The notes under the pieces are model-generated. The model was not told the DNA's origin. It saw only the letters and a program-made list of their open reading frames with translations, and did not search any database. 13,676 nucleotides of DNA, taken from assembly GCA_035538735.1 (NCBI GenBank), contig DATLJU010000248.1, positions 1-13,676 of the forward strand. Direction: 5' to 3'. Source of the stretch: Anaeromyxobacter_A sp035538735. GTDB lineage: Bacteria; Myxococcota; Myxococcia; Myxococcales; Anaeromyxobacteraceae. The position numbers were made by a program, and so were the translations under genes. Numbering within the stretch: the stretch's first letter is position 1; each line of letters starts with the position of its first letter. Shown here piece by piece: positions 1-5,710 of this stretch.

Positions 1-489
1 GAGGGCGCGATCGCGGCGCAGCGCTACCGCGCCGCGCGCGCGCTCGCCCATCCCTTCGGCGCGGACGCGCGGGCGCTCGACGCGAAGCTGGCGGCGGCGG
101 AGGACCCCCGCCTCGCGCAGGCGGTCACGCCCTGGCTGATCGGCGCGAGCGACCCCGCCGAGGCGGTGGCGAGCCTCGCCCGGAGCGAGGCGCCGCTGGC
201 GCGGTACCTGCTCGCCCGCGCGCGCCTCGCGCGCGGCGCTCCGGCGGAGGCGATGGCGAGCTTGCGCGGGCTCGACGTGGCCGCGCTGCCGGGGCCCGAG
301 CTCGAGGTGGAGGCGCGCCGGATGGCGGCGGAGGCGCTCTGCCTGGCCGGACACCCCGACGCCGCGATCGCCGCCTTCGCCGCGATTGCGCGCGGGGCAG
401 CCACGGAGGCGCTCCGCGCGCAGGCGGAGGACGCCGCCCGGCGCTGTGCCTTCGAGCGCGACGCGCGCGCCGCTCCGGCGTCGCGCTGA
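1..489 (+). CDS. C-terminal fragment of an Ala-rich helical, TPR-like protein
   Basis: The gene enters from the left edge, and frame 1 is open from base 1 to a TGA at 487-489, giving 162 visible residues. The sequence is rich in Ala, Arg, Leu and Glu with helical periodicity. Blocks such as LARYLLARARLARGAPAEA and AEALCLAGHPDAAIAAFAAI look like degenerate tetratricopeptide repeats, with small residues at the usual helix-packing positions. No catalytic motif or transmembrane segment is visible. Codons have the GC-rich third positions expected of a real frame here. The gene is convergent with the SCP2 gene, with 18 nt between stops. The N-terminal part, and probably the defining domain, lies outside the window. 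The TPR assignment is an inference from pattern; the function is unknown. Confidence 0.75.
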   Translation, partial: EGAIAAQRYRAARALAHPFGADARALDAKLAAAEDPRLAQAVTPWLIGASDPAEAVASLARSEAPLARYLLARARLARGAPAEAMASLRGLDVAALPGPELEVEARRMAAEALCLAGHPDAAIAAFAAIARGAATEALRAQAEDAARRCAFERDARAAPASR

Positions 490-507
490 CGGCGCGGGCC
501 GCTGGAC

Positions 508-963
508 CTACCCGTGGCGCAGCCGGTCGATGGCGGCCTTGGGGTTCTTCACGCCGTTCTTGAGCAGCCACCAGGTGACCTTCAGCCCGCCCTGGGCCAG
601 CACGCCCAGGTAGCCATGCGACAGCAACTGGGCGGTCGAGGCGTCGATCTTGACCTTGGCCTTGAGCGCCGGGTCCTTCTGGAGCACGAGCTTGAAGAAC
701 TCGATCCCGAACTCGCCCACGTCGTCGCTGCGGAGCGAGGTGATGCGCTTCACGGCCGCGTCGGGCAGATGGAGCGTGAAGTCGGGATTCGTCGCGGGGC
801 CTTCGTGCACCGCCGCTCTGCCGCCCGCGATCTTGAAGTGCGCCGGCCCACCGTCGAGCTGGAGGGCGACCTCGGCGGCGTCGTGGAGCGGCTTCGTCGC
901 CTTACGGGCGACCTCGGACGTCTCGAAGAACTTCTTCAGGGCCTCGAAGCTGGCGGTCGACAT
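508..963 (-). CDS. SCP2 sterol/lipid-binding domain protein
   Basis: This 151-residue single-domain protein resembles the sterol carrier protein 2 (SCP2) family. That family forms a hydrophobic pocket for fatty acyl, sterol or other lipid ligands and is not an enzyme by itself. Supporting sequence is the block around residues 36-75 (LDGGPAHFKIAGG, then NPDFTLHLPDAAVKRITS), which matches the SCP2 strand/helix core, and the amphipathic C-terminal region from about 103 to 150. No signal peptide is present, so it is probably cytoplasmic. I chose the ATG at 963 rather than the in-frame GTG at 990 because the sequence from there reads as a normal N-terminus and a promoter-like -10 lies between the two. 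No Shine-Dalgarno precedes the ATG. The gene stands alone and the lipid ligand cannot be predicted. Confidence 0.85.
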   Translation of the reverse strand: MSTASFEALKKFFETSEVARKATKPLHDAAEVALQLDGGPAHFKIAGGRAAVHEGPATNPDFTLHLPDAAVKRITSLRSDDVGEFGIEFFKLVLQKDPALKAKVKIDASTAQLLSHGYLGVLAQGGLKVTWWLLKNGVKNPKAAIDRLRHG

Positions 964-1000
964 GGCGCTCGAATGTAGAGAACGGCCCACGGGCTGACAA
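964..1000 (-). promoter_or_regulatory. Sigma-70-type promoter, apparently leaderless, for the SCP2 gene
   Basis: On the minus strand a -35 TTGTCA (1000-995) is followed after exactly 17 nt by a -10 TACATT (977-972). Only 8 nt separate the -10 from the ATG, so transcription would begin at or within a base or two of the start codon. The distances are read directly; promoter activity is inferred. Confidence 0.6.
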
Positions 1001-1050
1001 GCGCGTGCCGGGCTCCGGCTCCGCTCGAGCCGGGCTGAGCTGGACGCGGC

Positions 1051-1458
1051 CTACTGCCGGACCTCCGGGGTCTGCCCCTCGCTCGGCGCGGCGGTGCGGC
1101 CCGTCGTGTCGGTGCCGCGCTCCGGCGTGACGTCGCGAGGATCGAGACCCAGCGCGTCGAGGGTGGGCTGGTCGAGGCTGGCGGTGGCGGGCAGCCCGCG
1201 CGCCCGCTGGAAATCCATCAGCGCCGCCTGGGTGCGATCGTCGAAGGCGCCGGTCGGGTCGACCGCGAAGCCGCGGTCGATGAGCGACCGCTGGACGAGG
1301 CGGATCTGCTCGGCCGAGAGCTCGGACGGCGCCACCGCGCCGCGCGTCGCGGCGCCGGCACGGGTCGCGCCGGTGGTCGTGGTGTCTCCCGAGTAGGTGG
1401 CCGCCTTGTTCGTGCAGGCGATGGCGGCGAGGGCCGTGAGGAAGAAGACGCGCGTCAT
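1051..1458 (-). CDS. Predicted lipoprotein with a peptidoglycan-binding (PG_binding_1) domain
   Basis: This 135-residue protein has a short hydrophobic signal (MTRVFFLTALAAIAC) ending in Cys15, the likely lipidated residue, then a Thr/Ala/Gly-rich linker to about residue 45. Residues 48-105 fit the PG_binding_1 fold: AEQIRLVQRSLIDRGF, then DPTGAFDDRTQAALMDFQRA, then a helix ending LDALGL. This three-helix domain binds peptidoglycan in hydrolases and envelope proteins; no catalytic domain is attached here. It probably tethers the outer or inner membrane leaflet to the wall, which is an inference. The C-terminus (106-135) is polar and disordered. The start is supported by GGGGAAA about 3 nt upstream of the ATG. 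It is divergent from the next small lipoprotein gene across 142 nt. The lipobox lacks the usual Leu at -3 (Ala instead), so lipidation is likely but not certain. Confidence 0.82.
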   Translation of the reverse strand: MTRVFFLTALAAIACTNKAATYSGDTTTTGATRAGAATRGAVAPSELSAEQIRLVQRSLIDRGFAVDPTGAFDDRTQAALMDFQRARGLPATASLDQPTLDALGLDPRDVTPERGTDTTGRTAAPSEGQTPEVRQ

Positions 1459-1497
1459 GGTTTCCCCGGGCTTGGGTTTGGAGGTCGAATCTGGCCA

Positions 1498-1513
1498 CCG
1501 CCCTCTCGGGCGG
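1498..1513. promoter_or_regulatory. Perfect inverted repeat in a divergent promoter region
   Basis: CCGCCC-TCTC-GGGCGG is a perfect 6-bp inverted repeat in the 142-nt region between two divergent lipoprotein genes. It could be an operator shared by both or just a GC-rich hairpin. A CACGTG palindrome lies nearby at 1540-1545. In DNA of this GC content such repeats occur by chance, so confidence is low. Confidence 0.25.
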
Positions 1514-1565
1514 CGACCCCCGGGCGGCGCGCTGCCGGGCACGTGTGGAGGCGCCGCCGTCACAG

Positions 1566-1600
1566 TTGACGCGCGTTCCGGGGCGGGCTTTAACCGGCGG
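1566..1600 (+). promoter_or_regulatory. Sigma-70-type promoter, apparently leaderless, for the NTF2-like lipoprotein gene
   Basis: A -35 TTGACG (1566-1571) is followed by a 17-nt spacer and TTTAAC (1589-1594). Six nt then lead to the ATG at 1601. No purine-rich Shine-Dalgarno fits between, so the transcript would start at about the A of the start codon. The AT-rich TTTAAC stands out in a very GC-rich region. Confidence 0.55.
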
Positions 1601-2062
1601 ATGCGCCTCCTCGCCTCGGCCCTCGCCGTCCTCGCGCTCGCCTGCGCGACACACCAGATCCCGGGCACGACGATCCAGGACACGCCCGACACGCGCGCCA
1701 TCGTGGCGGCGATCGACGCCTACCGCAAGGCGGCGGAGCGGCGCGACGCCACCGCGGTGATCGCGCTCGTGTCGCCGAAGTACTTCGACGACGCCGGCAC
1801 GCCTGACCCGGCCGACGACGTCGATTACCAGCAGCTCGCAAAGCGCATCACCGCCGACTACCAGCAGATCACGGCGCTGCGGCTCGACATCGGCGTGCGC
1901 CGGATCGACGTGCACGGCGATCGCGCCGCCGCCTACGTCTTCTACGACGAGCACTACCGCATCCAGACCAAGAACGGAGAGGTGGCGAAGTCGGTCAGCG
2001 ACAACCACCGCATGCTGCTCGTCCGCGAGGACGGGCAGTGGAAGTTCGCCAGCGGGTTGTAG
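1601..2062 (+). CDS. Small predicted lipoprotein, NTF2/DUF4440-like
   Basis: This 153-residue protein has a hydrophobic signal (MRLLASALAVLALAC) with Cys15 as the likely lipid-attachment site. The mature part resembles the NTF2-like/DUF4440 superfamily. A first helix, TRAIVAAIDAYRKAAERRDA, carries the common theme of a helix scanning into 'ERRDATAVIALVSPKYFDD', and is followed by alternating strands (RLDIGVRRIDVHGDRAAAYV). It ends with the typical closing strand pair HRMLLVREDGQWKFASGL. In that superfamily the cone-shaped fold hosts ligand binding or varied catalysis; no catalytic residues are identifiable here. The frame stays open upstream to 1397, but that extension has no signal peptide and crosses the promoter-like elements, so ATG 1601 is preferred. 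It is convergent with thrB, only 16 nt between stops. Envelope location is inferred and function is unknown. Confidence 0.8.
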   Translation: MRLLASALAVLALACATHQIPGTTIQDTPDTRAIVAAIDAYRKAAERRDATAVIALVSPKYFDDAGTPDPADDVDYQQLAKRITADYQQITALRLDIGVRRIDVHGDRAAAYVFYDEHYRIQTKNGEVAKSVSDNHRMLLVREDGQWKFASGL

Positions 2063-2078
2063 CCCAGCCGAGCCCGAG

Positions 2079-3047
2079 TCAGACGCCGACCAGCTGGCGG
2101 AAGGCGCGCTCTCCCATGGCGCGCAACGCCGCCAGGCGATCGCGGTACCGCGTCCAGTCCTTCCAGGCGAGCCGATCGGCCGAGAGCGTCGCGCGGTGGA
2201 AGGCGTGGATCCGCGACGCCGTGTAGCGCAGCGCGACGAATCGCGTGTACGGGTAGAGCGCCTCGGCGGTGGCGGGATCGATGGGCCGCTCCGCCTGGTA
2301 CCCCTCGAGCAACGCGCGCGCGAGCGCGGGCTCGTGGCGTTCGCCGTAGCACCAGGCGTTCACCATCACGCCCAGGTCGTACGCGAAGGCGTCGACGCAG
2401 CTCATCTCCCAGTCGAGCAGCGCCGACACGCGATCGCCGACCCACAGCACGTTGTCGAGGAACAGATCGCCGTGGACGAGGCCGGCGGGAGCGGGCGGCA
2501 GCCGGCGCGTGAGCGACAGCTCGTCCTCGAGCATGGACATGGAGGTCGCGACGAGGGGATCGCCGTCGCCGTCGGGTCCGAGCTCGCGGATCCACCCCTC
2601 GACCCGATCCCACTGGTACGGGTTCGGGCGCGCCGGGCCGAACCGCGGCGCGAGCGCGTGCAGCCGCCCGACCTCGGCGCCAATGCGCCGGCAACGCTCG
2701 GGCGTCACGTCGGCGCGCTCCAGCTCCTCGCCCTGCGCGAAGGCGAACAGCATCGCCGGCCGCCCGGCCACCTCGGTCTGGGCCGCCCCGTCGCGCGTGA
2801 GCACGAGCGGCGCGCCCGGGAAACCCTCGCGCGCCAGGAAGCGCAGCACCTCCGCCTCGAACGCGACGTCCTCGGCGTCCTTGCCCTCGTTGAGCCGCAG
2901 GAACCACCGCCGCCCGCCCGACCACAGGTGGTAGTTGGTGTTGACGCTCCCCTTCGGCTCGGGGAGCGCGCGCTCCGGCGGCGGCAGGCCGTACCGCGAC
3001 AGGACATGCGCGAGCTGCTCGTCGGAGAGGGGCGTGTAGAGGGCCAT
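2079..3047 (-). CDS. thrB: Homoserine kinase, type II (APH/choline-kinase fold)
   Basis: This 322-residue protein would phosphorylate L-homoserine with ATP to give O-phosphohomoserine, the penultimate step of threonine synthesis, in the cytoplasm. It belongs to the aminoglycoside phosphotransferase-fold homoserine kinases, not the GHMP type. The N-terminus MALYTPLSDEQLAHVLSRYG is typical of that subfamily. An N-lobe with GSVNTNYHLW (33-42) follows, then the Brenner-type catalytic loop HGDLFLDN (193-200, catalytic Asp195 by this numbering), the metal-binding Asp of LLDWE (about 212) and the characteristic DAFAYDLGVMVNAWC block (219-233). The ATG at 3047 is chosen because family members begin in this way; an in-frame ATG at 3068 is possible. 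No threonine-pathway neighbours are present. Another small-molecule kinase of the same fold is the main alternative, but the DAFAYDL block argues for ThrB. Confidence 0.85.
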   Translation of the reverse strand: MALYTPLSDEQLAHVLSRYGLPPPERALPEPKGSVNTNYHLWSGGRRWFLRLNEGKDAEDVAFEAEVLRFLAREGFPGAPLVLTRDGAAQTEVAGRPAMLFAFAQGEELERADVTPERCRRIGAEVGRLHALAPRFGPARPNPYQWDRVEGWIRELGPDGDGDPLVATSMSMLEDELSLTRRLPPAPAGLVHGDLFLDNVLWVGDRVSALLDWEMSCVDAFAYDLGVMVNAWCYGERHEPALARALLEGYQAERPIDPATAEALYPYTRFVALRYTASRIHAFHRATLSADRLAWKDWTRYRDRLAALRAMGERAFRQLVGV

Positions 3048-3063
3048 CGCGGACCGGGGGAGC

Positions 3064-3092
3064 AGCATGCCGATGGACGACCGGGCCGTCAA
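3064..3092 (-). promoter_or_regulatory. Possible thrB promoter
   Basis: On the minus strand TTGACG (3092-3087) is followed after 17 nt by CATGCT (3069-3064), a poor -10. The ATG at 3047 lies 16 nt further, leaving a very short leader and no clear Shine-Dalgarno. The -35 is good and the -10 is weak, so this is tentative. Confidence 0.3.
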
Positions 3093-3130
3093 CGCGGACG
3101 AGGCGGCCTGCGCGCCGGCGCCGGGGCGGC

Positions 3131-3142
3131 TACACTCGACGC
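3131..3142 (+). promoter_or_regulatory. -10 element for the TPR gene, apparently leaderless
   Basis: TACACT (3131-3136) is a good -10 hexamer placed 6 nt before the GTG at 3143. No convincing -35 is seen 16-18 nt upstream and there is no Shine-Dalgarno. This spacing predicts a transcript that starts at the initiation codon. Confidence 0.45.
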
Positions 3143-3967
3143 GTGAGCCGCGACCGCGATCCCATCGCCCTCTCCGACGCGCACAACGCGCGCGGCATCG
3201 AGCTGGCCGACCGTGGCTGGCTGGACGAGGCCATCAAGGAGTTCAAGAAGGCCATCGAGCTCGACCCGCGCTCCGCGCACGCGCACGACAACCTCGCCAC
3301 GGTCTACTCGGAGAAGAAGCTGCACCGCGAGGCGCTGCAGGAGTACCTGACCGCGCTCGCGCTCGAGCCCGACAGCGCCACCGCGCACTACAACCTGGCC
3401 TGCTTCCTCGCCACGCACGGCCCGGACATGGCGATGGCCGAGTACCAGCACGCCATCCAGCTCGACCCGGAGTACCCGGACGCCCACCTCAACCTCGGGC
3501 TCACCCTGGCCGACCAGGGCAAGAGCGAGGAGGCCAGGAAGGAGCTGGAGGTCGCGATCGGGCTCGCGCCCGACGACCCGTTCCCGCGCCACGAGCTGGC
3601 GGCGCTCCTCATGGACGACGGCGACTACCGCGAGGCCATCACGCTGCTCAAGGAGGTGGTGCGGCTCGAGCCCGACGGCTTCGAGGCTCACCTCGACCTC
3701 GGCATTTGCTACGCGCAGAAGGGGTTCTACGCCGAGGCGGAGCGCGCCTACGCGCGCGCCGGTGAGCTGTCGCCCGACGACCTGCTCCTCAACTACAACC
3801 TGGCGGCCCTGTACGCGCTGTGGGGGCGGCCCGAGCCGGCGCTCACCACGCTCCGGCGGGCGCTCGCGACCGACGCGGGGAAGGTGCGCCAGTGGCTCGG
3901 CTCCGACCCGATGTTCGACGCGCTCAAGGGGCGTCGCGACTTCGAGGATCTCGTGCACGGACCGTGA
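3143..3967 (+). CDS. Tetratricopeptide repeat protein, seven TPRs
   Basis: This 274-residue protein consists almost entirely of consecutive 34-residue TPRs. Repeats begin at about residues 12, 46, 80, 114, 148, 182 and 216, each with the W/L-G-A-F-A-P style consensus (for example EAIKEFKKAIELDP, then NLACFLATHGPDMAMAEYQHAI). A capping helix follows (DPMFDALKGRRDFEDLV, about 255-271). No signal peptide or transmembrane segment is present, so it should be a cytoplasmic scaffold; the partner is unknown. Translation starts at GTG 3143, because the reading frame before this lacks TPR sequence and a -10 element sits 6 nt upstream. The next gene, an FHA/sigma-54 activator, follows 67 nt downstream on the same strand but has its own promoter-like sequence, so joint function is only a guess from proximity. 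Strong as a TPR call, weak for role. Confidence 0.9.
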   Translation: MSRDRDPIALSDAHNARGIELADRGWLDEAIKEFKKAIELDPRSAHAHDNLATVYSEKKLHREALQEYLTALALEPDSATAHYNLACFLATHGPDMAMAEYQHAIQLDPEYPDAHLNLGLTLADQGKSEEARKELEVAIGLAPDDPFPRHELAALLMDDGDYREAITLLKEVVRLEPDGFEAHLDLGICYAQKGFYAEAERAYARAGELSPDDLLLNYNLAALYALWGRPEPALTTLRRALATDAGKVRQWLGSDPMFDALKGRRDFEDLVHGP

Positions 3968-3998
3968 CGCCAGACCACCGGCGTGGCCCAGCTCCCTC

Positions 3999-4034
3999 TT
4001 CACTGAACGGCGATCTTGCGGTACCTTCGGTGAC
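3999..4034 (+). promoter_or_regulatory. Sigma-70-type promoter, apparently leaderless, for the FHA/sigma-54 activator gene
   Basis: TTCACT (3999-4004), a 17-nt spacer and TACCTT (4022-4027) are followed 7 nt later by the ATG at 4035. The 67-nt gap after the TPR gene also lacks a Shine-Dalgarno. The hexamers match the consensus at 4/6 and 3/6, and the case rests partly on the recurring spacing seen at neighbouring genes. Confidence 0.45.
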
Positions 4035-5678
4035 ATGCCCGAGCTCGCCTTCTTCCGCCACGGTGAGGAGCTCCTGCGCGTGGCGCTCGCGGACCGCACC
4101 AGCGTGGGCCGCGCCCCCGAGTGCGACGTGTCGCTGCCCGATCCGGCGCTGTCGCGGGTACAGGCCGAGGTGCAGCGGCGCGGGGAGCGCTACGTCCTCG
4201 TCGACCGCTCCGGCCGCGGAACGCGCGTCGGCGCCGACGTGGTGAGCGAGGCGCCCCTCGCCGACGGCACCGAGCTCGCGCTCGGCGCGTGGCGCGCGCT
4301 CTTCCGCGCCGGCTCCGAGCCGGACGACGGCCTCACCCGCGAGCGGGGCGCCACGGCCGTGCGGGCGACGGGCGTGGAGCCGGCGCCGTCGGGGCGCCTG
4401 CGCGTGCGCGACCGCGCCCCGGAGCGGACGATCGCCCTCGACCGGGACGTGGTGGTGGTCGGTACGGACCCCTCGAGCGACGTCGTCCTGGACGATCCGT
4501 TCGTGTCGGCGCGCCACCTGCGCCTCGAGCGTCGCGGCGCGCGCTGGCACCTCCGCGACCTCGGCTCCACCAACGGGACCGCGGTGGGCGGGCTTCGGGT
4601 CGGCGAGGCCGAGCTCGCACCGGGCCTGCCGATCACGCTCGGTGACAGCGAGCTCGTACTGGAGGCGGAGGCGAGACGCCACACATCGGCGACGACCTTC
4701 GAAGGACTGATCTCGGGTTCGCCGGCGCTGCGCCAGGTCTTCGAGCTGGTGGAGCGGGTGGCACCGTCGAACGCGGCGGTGACGATCCTGGGCGAGACCG
4801 GCACCGGGAAGGAGCTCGTCGCGCGCGCGCTGCACCGGCTCTCGAGCCGGCGCGAGCGCGCCTTCATCCCGGTCAACTGCTCCGCCATCGCCGAGTCGCT
4901 CATCGAGAGCGAGCTGTTCGGGCACGAGAAGGGGGCCTTCTCGGGAGCCGACCGGCTGCGCAAGGGGGCCTTCGAGGAAGCCGACGGCGGCACCCTCTTC
5001 CTCGACGAGATCGGCGAGCTGCCCATCGATCTCCAGCCGAAGCTGCTCCGGACGCTGGAGCTGGGCGAGGTGAAGCGGGTGGGCGCCTCCCGTCCCCTCA
5101 CCGTGGACGTCCGCATCGTCGCCGCCACCCACCGCGATCTGCAGGCGCAAGTGCGCGCGGGTAAGTTCCGCGAGGACCTGTATTACCGCCTGTGCGTCGT
5201 ACCGCTCACCATCCCGCCGCTACGGGCACGCCTGGGCGACGTGCGCGGGCTGGCGGAGCACTTCCTCGCCCGCGCCGCGCCGCGGGGGCTGGCGGTGCGG
5301 TTCTCGGAGGAGGCGCTCGAGAAGCTCACCCGCTACGACTGGCCCGGGAACGTCCGGCAGCTCAAGAACGTGGTGCAGCGGGCGTTGCTCTTCCGCGGCG
5401 AGGGGTTCGTCATCGCCGCCTCGAGCATCACCTTCGAGGACGCGCGCGGCGCGACGGCCGCGGGCGACCACGACACCCTCTTCGTGCGCGGGCTGACCAT
5501 GGAGGACCTGGAGCGCGAGGCGATCCGCCTCTCGCTCCGGCGCCACCGCGGCAAGCGCGCGTCGGTCGTGAAGGAGCTCGCCATCGCGAAGAGCACCGTC
5601 ATGAAGCGCATCGCGCAGTGGAACCTGCAGGACGAGGGTCGCGACCCAGCGCTGTCCGCCACCGACGACTCGGAGTGA
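4035..5678 (+). CDS. Sigma-54-dependent transcriptional activator with tandem FHA domains
   Basis: This 547-residue bacterial enhancer-binding protein would use ATP hydrolysis to open promoters bound by sigma-54 RNA polymerase. FHA domain 1 spans about 15-92 and FHA domain 2 about 123-210, the latter with S158/H161 and GSTNGT (177-182). The AAA+ domain (about 222-455) has Walker A GETGTGKE (253-260), the sigma-54-contact loop GAFSGA (300-305), Walker B GTLFLDEIGEL (319-329), sensor/Arg-finger segment FREDLYYRL and WPGNVRQL (436-443). A Fis-type helix-turn-helix occupies about 489-532. FHA domains bind phosphothreonine, so the known family logic is control by Ser/Thr kinases instead of by a histidine kinase; there is no REC domain. 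Oddities: FHA1 has Gln at the usual His position (S40, Q43), FHA2 has Thr144 in place of the Arg of 'GR', and the loop reads GAFSGA, not GAFTGA. Start ATG 4035 was chosen by domain boundary. Target promoters are unknown. Confidence 0.93.
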   Translation: MPELAFFRHGEELLRVALADRTSVGRAPECDVSLPDPALSRVQAEVQRRGERYVLVDRSGRGTRVGADVVSEAPLADGTELALGAWRALFRAGSEPDDGLTRERGATAVRATGVEPAPSGRLRVRDRAPERTIALDRDVVVVGTDPSSDVVLDDPFVSARHLRLERRGARWHLRDLGSTNGTAVGGLRVGEAELAPGLPITLGDSELVLEAEARRHTSATTFEGLISGSPALRQVFELVERVAPSNAAVTILGETGTGKELVARALHRLSSRRERAFIPVNCSAIAESLIESELFGHEKGAFSGADRLRKGAFEEADGGTLFLDEIGELPIDLQPKLLRTLELGEVKRVGASRPLTVDVRIVAATHRDLQAQVRAGKFREDLYYRLCVVPLTIPPLRARLGDVRGLAEHFLARAAPRGLAVRFSEEALEKLTRYDWPGNVRQLKNVVQRALLFRGEGFVIAASSITFEDARGATAAGDHDTLFVRGLTMEDLEREAIRLSLRRHRGKRASVVKELAIAKSTVMKRIAQWNLQDEGRDPALSATDDSE

Positions 5679-5686
5679 CGGAGGAC

Positions 5687-5710
5687 GACGCCCCCCCGCG
5701 GCGCGGCGTC
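5687..5710. terminator. Possible bidirectional hairpin between convergent stops
   Basis: GACGCC (5687-5692) pairs with GGCGTC (5705-5710) around a 12-nt GC-rich loop, in the 30-nt gap between the activator stop and the kinase stop. There is a run of seven C residues but no T-tract. It is placed where a terminator would be expected; evidence is weak. Confidence 0.25.

Noticed and set aside
902..2008. A 368-codon minus-strand open frame across the two small lipoprotein genes
   Set aside because: It crosses a divergent promoter region and overlaps three better-supported genes, with no domain or signal peptide. It is a GC-driven shadow frame.
2079..3047. Antibiotic (aminoglycoside) phosphotransferase reading of the APH-fold gene
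   Set aside because: The fold is shared, but the N-terminus MALYTP and the DAFAYDLGVMVNAWC block match type II homoserine kinases rather than resistance enzymes.
3762..4034. Upstream extension of the FHA activator frame into the TPR gene
   Set aside because: The extension reads the TPR gene out of frame. FHA1 begins immediately after ATG 4035, which has a promoter-like -10 just upstream.
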